Shown here: positions 17,142 to 27,031 of the stretch, piece by piece
How positions within the stretch are numbered: position 1 is the stretch's first letter
Layout: each line of letters begins with the position of its first letter
DNA from: Gp6-AA40 sp963742105
GTDB lineage: Bacteria; Acidobacteriota; Vicinamibacteria; Vicinamibacterales; UBA2999
Direction of reading: 5' to 3'
Length of the DNA: 64,000 bases
NCBI GenBank assembly: GCA_963742105.1
Contig: CAVUKN010000007.1
Coordinates: 310,001 to 374,000, forward strand
Program-made: the position numbers and the translations under genes
Notes under the pieces: generated by a model
The model's database searches: none
Told to the model about the DNA's origin: nothing
The model's input: the letters and a program-made list of their open reading frames with translations, nothing else

Positions 17142-18733
17142 CGGCCGCTCTGATCTTCGCTGAACCCGCGGAAGCGGGCGATCGCGGCGTATAGCGCCTG
17201 GGCCAGCGTGTTCTTGAAATCGTCGGTCGTGGCCGCCTTCTCCTGGTCGGCGTTGCTGACGTAAAGCATCTCGATCAGTGCTGCCGGGGTGTCGGCGCCT
17301 TCCAGTACTCGCAATGGCGCCTTCTGCACGCCGCGCGGGCTCATCCTCACCTGCTTGCCGAGTTCCTCGGCGAGCAGGGAAGCCAGACGCGCGGATTCGT
17401 CCACGTGGCGCGCCTGCGCGAGGTCCCAGCGGATCAGATCGAGCTGTCGCGTCCGGCCGCCGAGCACCGGCAGTGATACCGCGTCAGCTTCGGCCTGCCG
17501 CCGCGCTTCTTCCCCTTCACGATCAAGCTGCAGGTGATAGACCTCTGCCCCGGTGAGCGACGAGGCGAGCGATGCGTTCACGTGCAGGCTGAGGAACAGG
17601 TTCGCCTTGCTGCTGTTGGCGATTGCGGCTCGTGCATCCAGTGGAACGGCGCGATCGTCATCGCGTGTCAGCACGACACGGACGCCCATCCGGCCTTCGA
17701 GCAACCCCCGGAGGCGCCTGGCAATGTCGAGCGTGAACGCCTTTTCCTCCAGGCCCCGCGCTCCCTTTGCGCCCCGGTCATCTCCTCCGTGCCCCGGGTC
17801 GATGACCACAGTCTGGAATCCGGTACGCGGCTGTGTCAGCGAGGCGTCCGGAGCGGCCGGCGGCGGGCGAGGCGCGGCGGCAGTGTCGGTCGGCGGGGGC
17901 GCTGCAGCCGCTCCCGCCGGAACATCGATGGTGACGTGGGTTGTTCCGTCTGACGTGGTCTGCGCGACGCGTGGCATGCCCGCGGCCGCGTTGAGCACGA
18001 CCGTGACGGTGTTCTGCTGGTCGCCCGCACGAATCTGCTCGATGAGACCCGCGCCCGTCGCCGGCAGGCTCAAATCGAGCGCATCCCCGTCGACGCGCAC
18101 CAGGACTCGCGCCGCCTCCGCCACGATTCCCACCGTCGTTTGAGGTGCGACGTCGATGGTGGCATGTGTCGGGGGGCCCGGGCTGTCGATACGCGCGGTC
18201 ACCCGCGGGACGCGGACGTCGCCGACGAGCAGCAGTCGCTGTGGCCGGCGGAGTTCGATCCGCTGGTCGTAGATAGGCGCGAGTGCGCGGCTGAGGAACT
18301 CGACCGGCACTAGAAACCGACGCCCGGATCGGACGACAGGCGAAGGCAGCGTGACAACCCTGCCGTTGACCGACGCCATCGGCTGATCGGCTGATGCCAC
18401 GATGGTCCGGCCGCGGTAGGTCAACGTCACGCCACCCGCGAGCGCGTCCTCGCGGACCATCACCTGGAACAGCGTCGCCACGTCGTCCAGACCAATCAGT
18501 TCCTGGCCGCTGACAACGGTCGTTGGGACCGCTCGCCTCCCGTCCCGCGTGATCAACATCAACGGCGAAGGCGGCGGCGAGCCCTGTGCCAGGAGGAGTG
18601 ACGAGGGCACGTCGCCCGGATGCCACGCGACGTAGCCGCCGACGAGCACGAGCACTGCCGCGATGAAAGAGGCCGTTCGGCGCAACACCCCTATTATCCC
18701 TGTCTTGCTATCATCACGAATTGTGGTCCGCAT
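17138..18733 (-). CDS. N-acetylmuramoyl-L-alanine amidase (AmiC-like)
   Basis: A 531-residue exported zinc amidase that cleaves the bond between muramic acid and the stem peptide of peptidoglycan. After an N-terminal hydrophobic segment (about 18-40) come a copper-amine-oxidase-like region, an AMIN-like strand region (about 150-270) and a Pro/Ala linker. The catalytic domain starts TVVIDPGHGGDDRGAKG; zinc ligands are in DPGHGG, LEEK and SLHVNA, and the catalytic Glu is in ALIEMLYVSN. It overlaps the GerM-like gene by four bases. Its ATG shares CATG with the start of the divergent DUF6152 gene, so one of the two starts may be further in. Confidence 0.93.
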   Translation of the reverse strand: MRTTIRDDSKTGIIGVLRRTASFIAAVLVLVGGYVAWHPGDVPSSLLLAQGSPPPSPLMLITRDGRRAVPTTVVSGQELIGLDDVATLFQVMVREDALAGGVTLTYRGRTIVASADQPMASVNGRVVTLPSPVVRSGRRFLVPVEFLSRALAPIYDQRIELRRPQRLLLVGDVRVPRVTARIDSPGPPTHATIDVAPQTTVGIVAEAARVLVRVDGDALDLSLPATGAGLIEQIRAGDQQNTVTVVLNAAAGMPRVAQTTSDGTTHVTIDVPAGAAAAPPPTDTAAAPRPPPAAPDASLTQPRTGFQTVVIDPGHGGDDRGAKGARGLEEKAFTLDIARRLRGLLEGRMGVRVVLTRDDDRAVPLDARAAIANSSKANLFLSLHVNASLASSLTGAEVYHLQLDREGEEARRQAEADAVSLPVLGGRTRQLDLIRWDLAQARHVDESARLASLLAEELGKQVRMSPRGVQKAPLRVLEGADTPAALIEMLYVSNADQEKAATTDDFKNTLAQALYAAIARFRGFSEDQSGR

Positions 18734-19196
18734 GGAGACGACGATTGGGTTTGCGTCCGCCGTCGCGCCCTGGCGCCTGATCCGGCGTGCGGCGGAATTG
18801 GGGAGCGTGGTTGTGCGCGTCGTGACGCTGGCGGCCGCGATGGCGCTGATCAGCGTCTCCGCCCTGCGGGCACATCATTCGTTTCCTTCGTACTACTTCG
18901 AGGAACAGATGGTCACCGTCAGGGGCGAGCTGATTGAGTTCGACTATCGTGCGCCGCACGCATGGGTGAAAGTCCGGACGCGAGACGAAGCCGGCAAAGA
19001 ACAGGTGGTGTCGGCGGAATGGTCGAATCCCAATCGTCTTGCGCGCGACGGCGTGACGAAGACGACACTGAACATCGGCGATGTGGTCATCGTGGCCGGC
19101 AGTCCTGGCCGGAATCCTGACGAACATCGCGTCCACCTGAAGGCCATCCAGCGTGTCGCTGACGGCTGGGAATGGCCGCAGGATCGGCGCCGCTGA
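18732..19196 (+). CDS. DUF6152-family exported protein
   Basis: A 154-residue protein with a signal peptide ending near VSALRAHHS, followed by FPSYYFEEQMVTVRGELIEF and HAWVKVRTRD, which fit the DUF6152 pattern (HHSFA start, OB-like strands). Family function unknown; it is common in Acidobacteriota. The ATG at 18732 shares bases with the divergent amidase start. An internal GTG before VVVRVVTLAAAMALIS would leave a normal-length signal peptide and may be the true start. Confidence 0.75.
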   Translation: METTIGFASAVAPWRLIRRAAELGSVVVRVVTLAAAMALISVSALRAHHSFPSYYFEEQMVTVRGELIEFDYRAPHAWVKVRTRDEAGKEQVVSAEWSNPNRLARDGVTKTTLNIGDVVIVAGSPGRNPDEHRVHLKAIQRVADGWEWPQDRRR

Positions 19197-19208
19197 CACG
19201 GTGCCGAT

Positions 19209-19318
19209 CCATTCGTGATTCTCGATTCGTGTGATTCGTGATCGGGCACCGCTCACGAGACCCCAGGATCGCCGTCACGACCGATCAATCACGAATCACG
19301 AATCACGAATCACGAATG
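19209..19318. repeat. Fold-back array, ATCACGA/TCGTGAT family
   Basis: The left arm (19209-19243) has three ATTCGTG-type units. The right arm (19283-19318) has four to five CACGAAT units, their complement, separated by a 40-base loop. The last unit supplies the ATG of the MFS gene at 19316. No Shine-Dalgarno sequence is visible because the array occupies that position. Confidence 0.85.
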
Positions 19319-20770
19319 ACGACCCACCAATCACAAGACTTCCCCAGACGCCTAGTCGTGGCGAGCATGACCGGCATCATCATCACGATGTTCATGGCGG
19401 CGCTGGACGCTACCATCGTCGGCACCGCCATGCCGCGGCTGGTTGCCGATCTCAACGGCTTCGAGCTGTACGCGGCAGTGACCACCGTCTACCTGCTGGC
19501 GACCACCGTCGTGGTGCCGATCGTCGGAAAGCTGTCGGACATCTACGGCCGCAAACCCTTCCTGCTCGCCGGGGTCCTGATCTTCATCGGCGGCAGCGCG
19601 CTCTGCGGCGCCGCGCAGACGATGACCCAGCTCGTGCTGTTCCGGGGACTTCAAGGTATTGGCGGCGGGTTCGCGCAGGCGATGGCGTTCACGACGATTG
19701 CCGACCTGTTTCCGCCGTCACGTCGCGGGCGGGTCAGCGGCATGCTGGGTGCGGTGTTCGGCCTGGCCAGCGTGACTGGTCCGGCGGTCGGCGGCTTCCT
19801 GACCGACGGTCCCGGCTGGCGCTGGTGCTTCTACGTGAACGTCCCGATCGGCGCCCTGGCGTTCGCGATCCTCTTGTTCGGCTTTCCGCACCTCGTGACG
19901 CGGCGCAAGGAACATCGGATCGACTGGCTGGGCGCCGTCACGTTGATCCTGTCGATGGTGCCGATCCTGCTCGCGTTGGAGTGGGGAGGCCGGACGTACC
20001 CGTGGCGGTCGCCGGAGGTGCTCGCGCTGTCGGGCTTCGGCCTGGTGATGTTCGTCGTCTTTCTCGTCGTCGAGACGCGTGCGCCCGAGGCCATCATGCC
20101 GCCCCGCATCTTCCGCGACCGCGTGGTCGGGAACGCCGCCTTCGCGGCGATGCTCACCGCCGTGGCGATGTTTGGTGCCACGCTGTTCATCCCGTTGTTC
20201 ATTCAGAGCGTGCTGGGCGCCTCGGCGACGCGCAGCGGCGCCCTGCTGACACCGATGATGACGACGATGGTCCTGGCGAGCGGATTCGCCGGTTTTTACG
20301 TAACGCGCAAGGGGAAGTACAAGGCGATGTCGGTGTTCGGCCTCGTCGCTGCCACCGTCGGCCTGTTCATGCTGTCGCAGGCGACTGCTTCCTACACCAG
20401 CGTCGTCGTCGCCATGATCGTGCTCGGGACGGGGCTGGGCGTCACGCTGCCGATTTTCTCGCTTGCCGTTCAGAACGCCGTCCCGCCGTCACAAGCCGGA
20501 ATGGCGACGGCTACCATCCAGTTCGTTCGCTCGCTCGGCGGATCGCTCGGTGCGGCGATCTTCGGCGCCGTCCTGACCAATCGTTACGCGCCAGGGCTGG
20601 CGGGAGGCGAGGAGGCGCTCGCAAAGGCGCCCAGGGAGGTGCTTGCCGCCGCGTTGCACGATGTCTTCCTGGTGGCCACCGTGCTCGTCGGGTTGGGGAT
20701 TATCGCCACGATCCGGCTGGTGGATATCCCGCTCAGGACCACCAATCGGGCCGTGGCCGCCGACGCGTGA
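19316..20770 (+). CDS. MFS transporter, DHA2 (EmrB/QacA) type
   Basis: A 484-residue, 14-helix drug:proton antiporter. It has the DHA2 signatures ALDATIVGTAMPRLVADL in helix 1, GKLSDIYGRKPFLLAG (motif A) and the motif-C-like GLASVTGPAVGGFLTD. The C-terminal half continues with helices separated by Arg-rich loops. The ATG at 19316 comes from the repeat array and has no ribosome site; a longer in-frame extension would only translate the array. Such proteins export lipophilic drugs or endogenous toxic compounds; the substrate is unknown. Confidence 0.92.
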   Translation: MTTHQSQDFPRRLVVASMTGIIITMFMAALDATIVGTAMPRLVADLNGFELYAAVTTVYLLATTVVVPIVGKLSDIYGRKPFLLAGVLIFIGGSALCGAAQTMTQLVLFRGLQGIGGGFAQAMAFTTIADLFPPSRRGRVSGMLGAVFGLASVTGPAVGGFLTDGPGWRWCFYVNVPIGALAFAILLFGFPHLVTRRKEHRIDWLGAVTLILSMVPILLALEWGGRTYPWRSPEVLALSGFGLVMFVVFLVVETRAPEAIMPPRIFRDRVVGNAAFAAMLTAVAMFGATLFIPLFIQSVLGASATRSGALLTPMMTTMVLASGFAGFYVTRKGKYKAMSVFGLVAATVGLFMLSQATASYTSVVVAMIVLGTGLGVTLPIFSLAVQNAVPPSQAGMATATIQFVRSLGGSLGAAIFGAVLTNRYAPGLAGGEEALAKAPREVLAAALHDVFLVATVLVGLGIIATIRLVDIPLRTTNRAVAADA

Positions 20771-20780
20771 CGCGGGACGC

Positions 20781-20868
20781 CACGACGACACCACGAGTCA
20801 CGACGAGAGCAGCAGGCAGCTTTTGGATTTGCTCTTCTGAATGCTCTTCGTCGTGACAGTCGTGTTGT
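20781..20868. repeat. Fold-back repeat between convergent genes (CACGACGA family)
   Basis: The left arm at 20781-20811 (CACGACGACACCACGAGTCA onward) is nearly complementary to the right arm at 20842-20868 (TGCTCTTCGTCGTGACAGTC onward), with a loop of about 30 bases. It fills the gap between the ends of the MFS and RidA genes, where a two-way terminator would be expected. Confidence 0.75.
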
Positions 20869-20875
20869 ATTTGCG

Positions 20876-21484
20876 TTATTTCGTTGGCGGATAGACGGCG
20901 AACGCTTCCAGTTCGATGAGAAAATCCGCGTTCACCAGCTGGGTGACACCAACCGTGGAGCGTGCAGTCTTCGTCGGGTTTGCCGCGGTTCCGAAGACTT
21001 TGGTATAGGCGGCGTTCCAGCCGGCGACGTCGATCTTGTTCTCCTTGGCCGGATCGGCCACGAGGAACGCGCGCATGTAGACGACATCCTTCATCGACAG
21101 GCCCTGCGCCGCGAGCTGGGCCTCGATGTTCTTGAGGACACCGGTCGCCTGCGCTTCGGTATCACCGTACCGTTCCCGCGATCCCGCGGGAGCATCGGCC
21201 TTGAGGACCGGCGGGGTCGTTCCGCTGATCCACATGGAGGCTCGGTTCGCCGGGATGAGGACACTCGCCGATATCGGCGACGTGCTGCTCCCGACGAACT
21301 TCACGGCGGAAGGAGGCTGCTGCGCCGCCGCCGGTGCCGCACCAACCAGCAGCGCGATCGCACCAACAGCCGCAATCGCACCTGCGCGTGCCCACATTGC
21401 ACCACCAAGTGGTGCCCTCGCACTGACAAGCAACTCCATCGCACCGTCGAGTGCTGTCCTCGCACCTACAGCCGACTTCGCCAT
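20876..21484 (-). CDS. Exported RidA/YjgF-family protein
   Basis: A 202-residue protein. RidA proteins hydrolyse reactive enamines and imines. The RidA part (about residues 60-202) contains NRASMWISGTTPP, GDTEAQATGVLKNIEAQLAA, DVVYMRAFLVAD and a C-terminal LIELEAFAVYP. The catalytic Arg is in the expected strand (VYMRAF). An unusually long leader precedes it; the ATG at 21484 is fixed by GGAGGTG in front. The leader is built of seven-residue repeats (see 21337-21465) running into the hydrophobic core AIALLVGAAPAAAQ. Export suggests a periplasmic scavenging role. Confidence 0.88.
   Translation of the reverse strand: MAKSAVGARTALDGAMELLVSARAPLGGAMWARAGAIAAVGAIALLVGAAPAAAQQPPSAVKFVGSSTSPISASVLIPANRASMWISGTTPPVLKADAPAGSRERYGDTEAQATGVLKNIEAQLAAQGLSMKDVVYMRAFLVADPAKENKIDVAGWNAAYTKVFGTAANPTKTARSTVGVTQLVNADFLIELEAFAVYPPTK
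21337..21465 (-). repeat. 21-bp periodic GTGCGA repeat inside the RidA leader
   Basis: On the coding strand GTGCGA or a one-base variant recurs seven times, at spacings of 21, 21, 21, 21, 18 and 21 bases. The encoded residues repeat as GAR, GAM, SAR, GAM, GAI, GAI, GAA, each about seven residues apart. It covers the N-region and hydrophobic core of the signal peptide. Confidence 0.7.
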
Positions 21485-21523
21485 CTCACCTCCTACGCTT
21501 GGGAGTGGTCATTCGGCCACGCG

Positions 21524-24500
21524 TCAGAATCCGAGTCGGATCTGAAACTGCATCGACCGGGCGAACCCGCCGACCGAGGTGATCTTTCCGAACGTCGACG
21601 TCCCGAACGTCGTGACCGGCCCGTTGAACAGCGGGTCGTTGAACACGTTCAGGATGTCGACCCGGAAGCTGAGCGTCTTGCTGCCGGAGAAGCGCTGCTG
21701 CTTCTGGATCGCCAGGCTGGTTTCACGCTGACCGGGACCGCGCCAGTCAGGGTTGGTCCGCGGCACGTTGCCGAAGGTGAACGCCGGCGCTGCCGTGAAC
21801 GCGGCCGGGTTGATCCAGCCGTTGATCGCGCGATCGACCTGGCTACCGGTGGTCATCACGTCGACGCCGTCCACCAGGTTCGGCCGCTGGTTGCTGCCGA
21901 GCAGGCCCGAGTTGTTGCTCGATTGCGAGATGTTCACCGGGAATCCGGTCTGGTAACGGCCGGTGGTCGTCACCTGCCAGCCGCCGAGCAGCGCTTCGCT
22001 GATACCGCCGTTGTTGACCCACTTCTTGCCTTCGCCGAATGGCAGCTGGAACGTCGCACTGAAGTTGACGCGATGCGCCACGTCGAGCAGCGACACGCCG
22101 TACTCGTCGATGTCGTAGTTGTTCATCGCCGAGCCCTGGCGGTTGGAGAAGCTGTTCGACTCACCCCACTGGTTGTCGTTGAGCCGGCTCCACGTGTAGT
22201 TGACATCCACCGAGTAGCCGTTGCTCATCCGCTTCTGCCACCGGGTGACCATGGCGTTGTAGCGCGCCTTTGCCTCGTTGACCCGGTGCATGAGGATGTT
22301 GCCGAACTGCGGATACGGGCGCAGCAACTGGCCGCGGGTGATCGTCGCTGACTTGCTCAGGTTGCCGAATTCGGCGATGCCGAAGAACGGATTCGGCACC
22401 GTCTGCTGCAGCGCCGTGCCGAGCGACTGATACTGCGGATCGATCTGGTTGATGTTGACTGTCGCGTCGCTCGTGCCGCCCATCGACAGGCGCTCCGACC
22501 GGCTGCCCTGATACCCGATGCTCGCCACCATGTTGCCCTGGCAGCTCGCGCTGAAAGTCCACCGAGTACTGCTGCACGTAACCAGGCTTCGAGTCCTGCG
22601 ACACGAAGTCGATGTCGCCGCCGGCGCCGGTCAGCAGGCCGAGCGAATTGCCCTGCGGCGGCGTCGTCCCGGTCGGGAATGGATTGCTCAGCGTGTTGAA
22701 CGGCGTGAGGCCGCCGTCGACGCTGGTCAGCATGGTCGTGGCCGCGGAGTAGCCGCGGGAGCCGATCGCCGCTTCGCCGGTGCCGGCTGCGACGGTCGGT
22801 ACCCAGAAGAAGCCGTAGCCACCGCGAAGGACAGTCTTGTCGGTCATCGAATACGCGAATCCGCCGCGCGGCGCGAAGCCGTTGAGCGGCTGACCCTGGT
22901 GCGTGGGGTAGCCGTCGACTCCGGCATACATCAACCCACCCGTCAGCTGCATGCCCGGCACCTGGACCGGGAACTGGGCGGCACGATCGAAGCCGACGGT
23001 GAAGGCGTTGTCGCGAGCAGCGATCCCTGGTTCGTACTCGTAGCGGAGACCGAAGTTCAGCGTCAGCTTCGAGCTGGTGCGCCAGTCGTCCTGGACGTAC
23101 CCCGAGTAGTAGTCGAGGTAATACAGGCCGGAGGTCGTCGTGTTGAACTCTCCCGTTGCCGGATAGCCGAGCAGGAGGCTGGCGAAGCGCATCACCGGCG
23201 ACGGCGCTCGCGGTATTCGGGTTGGGGCCCTGCGTGTAGGCGGTGGTAAACGCGAACGACATCGTGTTCGGCGGAGCGGTTTCGGCCGAGATGCGACGGT
23301 AGTCGCCGCCCATCTTGAACGAGTGACTGCGCATGAACTTCGAGACGGTGACATTCGCGGTCTGACCGACGTGTGTGGTCGCACTCGCGCTGCCGTGTCC
23401 GAGTCCCTGATAGCCGCTCATGCTGACCGCCGGGAACGCGTTCTCGCTAAGGAGCGACGTCAGGTCTGTCGGGTATCCCAGCGTCGACGGGTCGAAGCTG
23501 GCGAAGTTGCCGCCGTTGTCGTTGAAGGTGTTGTAGCCGTATCGGACCGCAACGGTCGTCGTGTTGTTGGGAATGAAGATGTTATTGGCTGAAATGAAGT
23601 GGATGTTCCGATAGAGGATGCCGCCGCCCGGGTCCACCGGAATCGTGCCCAGCGGACCGAAGAACGCAGAGCTCGGCTCTTTCGTCTTCTGGTGTCCATA
23701 CATCCCGGTGGTGGTCCATTTCGCGCTCCATCGTTGATCGACCTTGAACGTCTCCTGGTTCTGCGGACCATCGTCCAGCGTGGCCGACGCCGTATAGGAG
23801 CGGCCGGTCTGCGGCATCGGCACGCCGTTCAGATACTGGAGCGCGATCGGGCTGATGCGGTTGAGCGGAATCACGTTGCCCGGGAACGGATCGCGGATGA
23901 ATCCGGTGCCGCTGGGATTCGCGCGAGTCGTCAGCGGGTCGTAGATGGTGATGCCTGATTGTGAGAAATCGCCCGTGCGTTCGAGCGCCGTCGGCACGGT
24001 CAGCACGTTGTTCCGCGTGCTCCGCTGTTTGTAGTCGTCAGTGCTGAACCAGAAGAACGTCTTGTCCTTCATTACCGGACCGCCGACCGATCCTGCCCAC
24101 CCATAGTAGTACTGCGGCGGCTTCGGCGTTCCCGCGCGGTCGGCGAAGAACAGGTTGCCGGTCGACCAGCCCGGCTTGCTCACATACAGGCCGCTGCCGT
24201 GAAACTGATTCGAACCGGACCGCGCCGTCACGTTGAAGACGCCTCCCGCCGCCCGCCCCATCTCTGCGTCATACGTCTTGACCTGGACGCGCATGTCCTC
24301 GATCGCTTCCGTCGACGGTACCCAGGACGGGCGATTGACGAAGTCGGTGATCGACACTCCCTCGAGCAGGTACGCGTTGCCGCGGCGCGGTCCACCGCCC
24401 ATCGAAATGGACGACGCCCCGGACTGGTCCTGGTAGCGGACGAACTGCGGATCGCCGGACTGGATGACACCCGGTGTGGAGATCGAGGAGTAGAACGTGT

Positions 24501-24969
24501 TGCGTCCGAAGATCGGCAGCGCCGAAATCTGCTCGGAACTCATGACGGTCGCCGCGTTGGCGTTGGATCGCTCGACGATCGGCACCTCCGCGGTGACGGT
24601 CACCTGCTCGGACAGCGTACCGACTTCCAGCGTGAAGTCCTGGACGATCTGCTGTTGCGTGGCGAGCTTGAGGCCCTTGCGTTCTTCGGTCTTGAAACCC
24701 GCCAGCGTCGCCCGGATGGTGTAGGTGCCGGGAAGCACGCTCGGGAACGCGTACTCGCCGACTTCGTTGGTCATGACCGTCCGCGCGGCGCTGGTCTCAT
24801 CGTTGACGATGACGACTTCCGCGCCGGGGATCACGCCCTGCGCGTCGCGCACCAGGCCGCGGATCACGCCCTGGTAGGTCTGCGCATGGAGTGGTGCCGC
24901 AACGATCGCGAGTAGAAGAGTGGCAATGAACGCGGTGACGCCCGCGCGCGCACTTCTGCAGGTGCTCAT
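21524..24969 (-). CDS. Oar-type TonB-dependent receptor, two frameshifts
   Basis: An outer-membrane receptor of about 1,150 residues. The ATG at 24969 has an ideal ribosome site (AGGAGGAAT). After a signal peptide ending LHAQ comes a carboxypeptidase-regulatory domain (GVIRGLVRDAQGVIPGAEVV), then a plug with ALPIFGRNTFYSSIS and VKTYDAEMGRAAGGVFNVTA, then the barrel, ending MQFQIRLGF with terminal Phe. Frames change near 23205 (before RFASLLLGYP) and near 22540; all parts together are full length. The ligand is unknown; Oar-type receptors in Acidobacteriota are expanded and often assigned to oligosaccharide or peptide uptake without proof. Confidence 0.88.
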
Positions 24970-25261
24970 ATTCCTCCTGGACTGAACGGTTGTGGAACTG
25001 AGGGTGCGCAGACGAGGCGCGAGCCGGGACGCGAATCGACGGAGCAAGACATACGCCAGCCGCGCCGCGGACCGGCCGTAACGGCGCAAGTGATGAGAAT
25101 TTCTTCGGGAAATCTCGAGAGTGCCAGCGCATGATGAATCGACGTCATCGATCGACGTTGCCGACGTTTGCGTGTGATCAGAAGCTGACGCCGACCGAAA
25201 CGTCGCTATGGCAGAAACAACGGATTCTCTTCGTGCGCTTCGTGACCTTCGCGGTTCAGAT

Positions 25262-26446
25262 TCAATCGGCAATGCGCATCGCGCTGAAGAACTGCATCGC
25301 CGCGACGATGTTGCGATCGCGCACGTCATCCGACGGATCGAGCGACCACGAGCCACGCTCCTGCAGGTTGCCGATGACAATCCCGTCGCTTCGCGGATTC
25401 ATGCTGACATTCGTGGTCATTCCCTCGGCCTCGTCGAGCCGCGCGCTGACGCGATAACGCACTTCCGGCTGCGGGACGAGCAGCGACAACTGACCCTTCA
25501 CCGGTACCAGTTCCGGATCGTTGAAGAGCGTGAGCGGACCCGAGTCCGGTGCAGTTGACGATCAGCCGATTCGGGAACCGAGCAGCAGGTCCTGCGGCGC
25601 ATCGAACGTGCGAATGACGATGCGGCCGCCGGCTTTCCGGAAGTCGGCGACCAGTCTGTCGAGGTAGAGGCGTGGCTCGATGCTGAGGCTGGGCGTCCGG
25701 ATGGCGTACATCGTCGGAAACGGATGCTCGCCGGGGCCGAGAATTTCTCGTTCACGTGAAGACCGCAGGATGTCCGACAGCAGACCACCGTCGTCGGGTC
25801 GGTCCGCCAGCGCATCCGGGGCTCGTCGGTGGCGGTGAACTGATCGATCCAGTACACCCCGTAGCCGCGTCCGACGAGCTGCTGCAGCTGCCGGTAGGAA
25901 ATGTCTGTTGCCTTGCGGAATTGCTTGTCCCAGGCCGGTGTGCGCCTGCTCGGCGTCGACCAGTCCTGATGTCGGCGTGAAGGCGGCCAGCGACATGTTC
26001 GACGTCGTGTCTGGTGGAACCGTCTTGGCGTAGATCGTCACCGCGAACCCGCGGCGCTGGAGCTGACGCGCCGCGGTGAGGCCGGGCGAGCCGCAACCGA
26101 GGACGGCGGCGCGCCGCGTCTTGTGCTTCAGCGCCATGTCGGCGGCAATTGCCCCGGTTCCCCACGCGAGCGACATCCCGGCGCCACCGTGCCCGTAGTT
26201 GTGAATCACCGTCTTCTCGCCGAGGGGTTCCGCCTTCAGCACGAAGCCGGAGTCGCGATGCGGCCGCAGCCCCACCGTGGTACGCAGGATGCGATCGAAG
26301 CTGACGTGAACGGGAGCGAAATGAACGGGGTGGCGATTGCGCGAGCTATCGAACGTTCGCAGCGCAGACGATTCCATGGCGGCCGCACGCAAGCTGGCGC
26401 CACACAACGCGAGGGCGCTGGTCGTCAGGAACGTGCGACGGCGCAT
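25262..26446 (-). pseudogene. DAO-type FAD-dependent oxidoreductase with permuted domain order, frameshifted
   Basis: The N-terminus MRRRTFLTTSALALCGASLRAA is a Tat-like signal. Next come VSFDRILRTTVGLRPHRDSG and VIHNYGHGGAGMSLAWGTG, which in classical D-amino-acid oxidases form the C-terminus. Only then follows the FAD-binding Rossmann motif AAVLGCGSPGLTAARQLQRR with VTIYAK and PPDTTSN. Later parts read YGVYWIDQFTATDEP, PSLSIEPRLYLDRLVADF, LIVNCTGLGS and PVKGQLSLLVPQPEV, ending at 25262. At least four frame changes lie near 25935, 25795 and 25560, so it is either decayed or affected by indel errors. It would oxidise an amino acid or related amine in the periplasm. Confidence 0.75.
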
Positions 26447-26597
26447 GAGGAGCGCGCGAGCAAAGGACGCTCCATCGGCCGGCGGTGCGGAAGGGGCGAA
26501 TTCGTTTGGAAAACTGCAAGGACCGCCTCGCGAAGCGCGGCACGGCGAACGACAGGCTCGTCGTGCACGCCGGGAACAGCGCGCAAAAACGTCGATA

Positions 26598-26978
26598 ATG
26601 AATCGAGCAATGAAGATTTCCGCGTATGCCGCAGCGCTGATGCTCGGTGCGACGTCCGCGCTGGCGCAGACATCCACGTCGGTCCCGCCGGCTTCGGTGA
26701 CCAAACCGTCGTCAGAGCAGGAGGTCGTCTACGAGGGCGAGCTCGAGACCTACCTCGCCGTTGGCGGCGAGACGACCGGTTGGCGTCTGCGGCGGCGGAC
26801 ACCGGAAGGCCGCCGCGAGTTCATCGAGGTGTTGCTGACAGCGGAAATTGCCCAGGGCGTCCGCGCGAACTCGCGCGTGCAGGTGCGCGGGACGATGAAG
26901 AGGCGCCACTACACGGAGCGCGGCGACGTCGACGTGCTGGTCGCGAAGAGCGTCGTGGAAGTGGCGAGGACGAGATAA
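26598..26978 (+). CDS. Small secreted hypothetical protein
   Basis: A 126-residue protein from ATG 26598 with a signal peptide (MKISAYAAALMLGATSALAQ from the second Met). The mature part is a small beta-rich domain (VVYEGELETYLAVGGETTGW, RRREFIEVLL-like strand, VRANSRVQVRGTMKRRHY), resembling an OB-like fold. I cannot name a family. It is divergent from the DAO-like gene and convergent with the aminotransferase gene, with the TTCGAACGA array between the two ends. Confidence 0.65.
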   Translation: MNRAMKISAYAAALMLGATSALAQTSTSVPPASVTKPSSEQEVVYEGELETYLAVGGETTGWRLRRRTPEGRREFIEVLLTAEIAQGVRANSRVQVRGTMKRRHYTERGDVDVLVAKSVVEVARTR

Positions 26979-26980
26979 AT

Positions 26981-27026
26981 CGTTCGAACCGTTCGAACGA
27001 TTCGAACGATTCGAACGTGTCGAACG
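26981..27026. repeat. TTCGAACGA tandem array
   Basis: CGTTCGAAC is followed by three further near-perfect nine-base units (GTTCGAACGATTCGAACGAT), ending CGAACG. Each unit holds the palindrome TTCGAA. It lies exactly between the ends of two convergent genes. Related arrays are at 28238, 30497 and 47269. Confidence 0.85.
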
Positions 27027-27031
27027 TTTTG

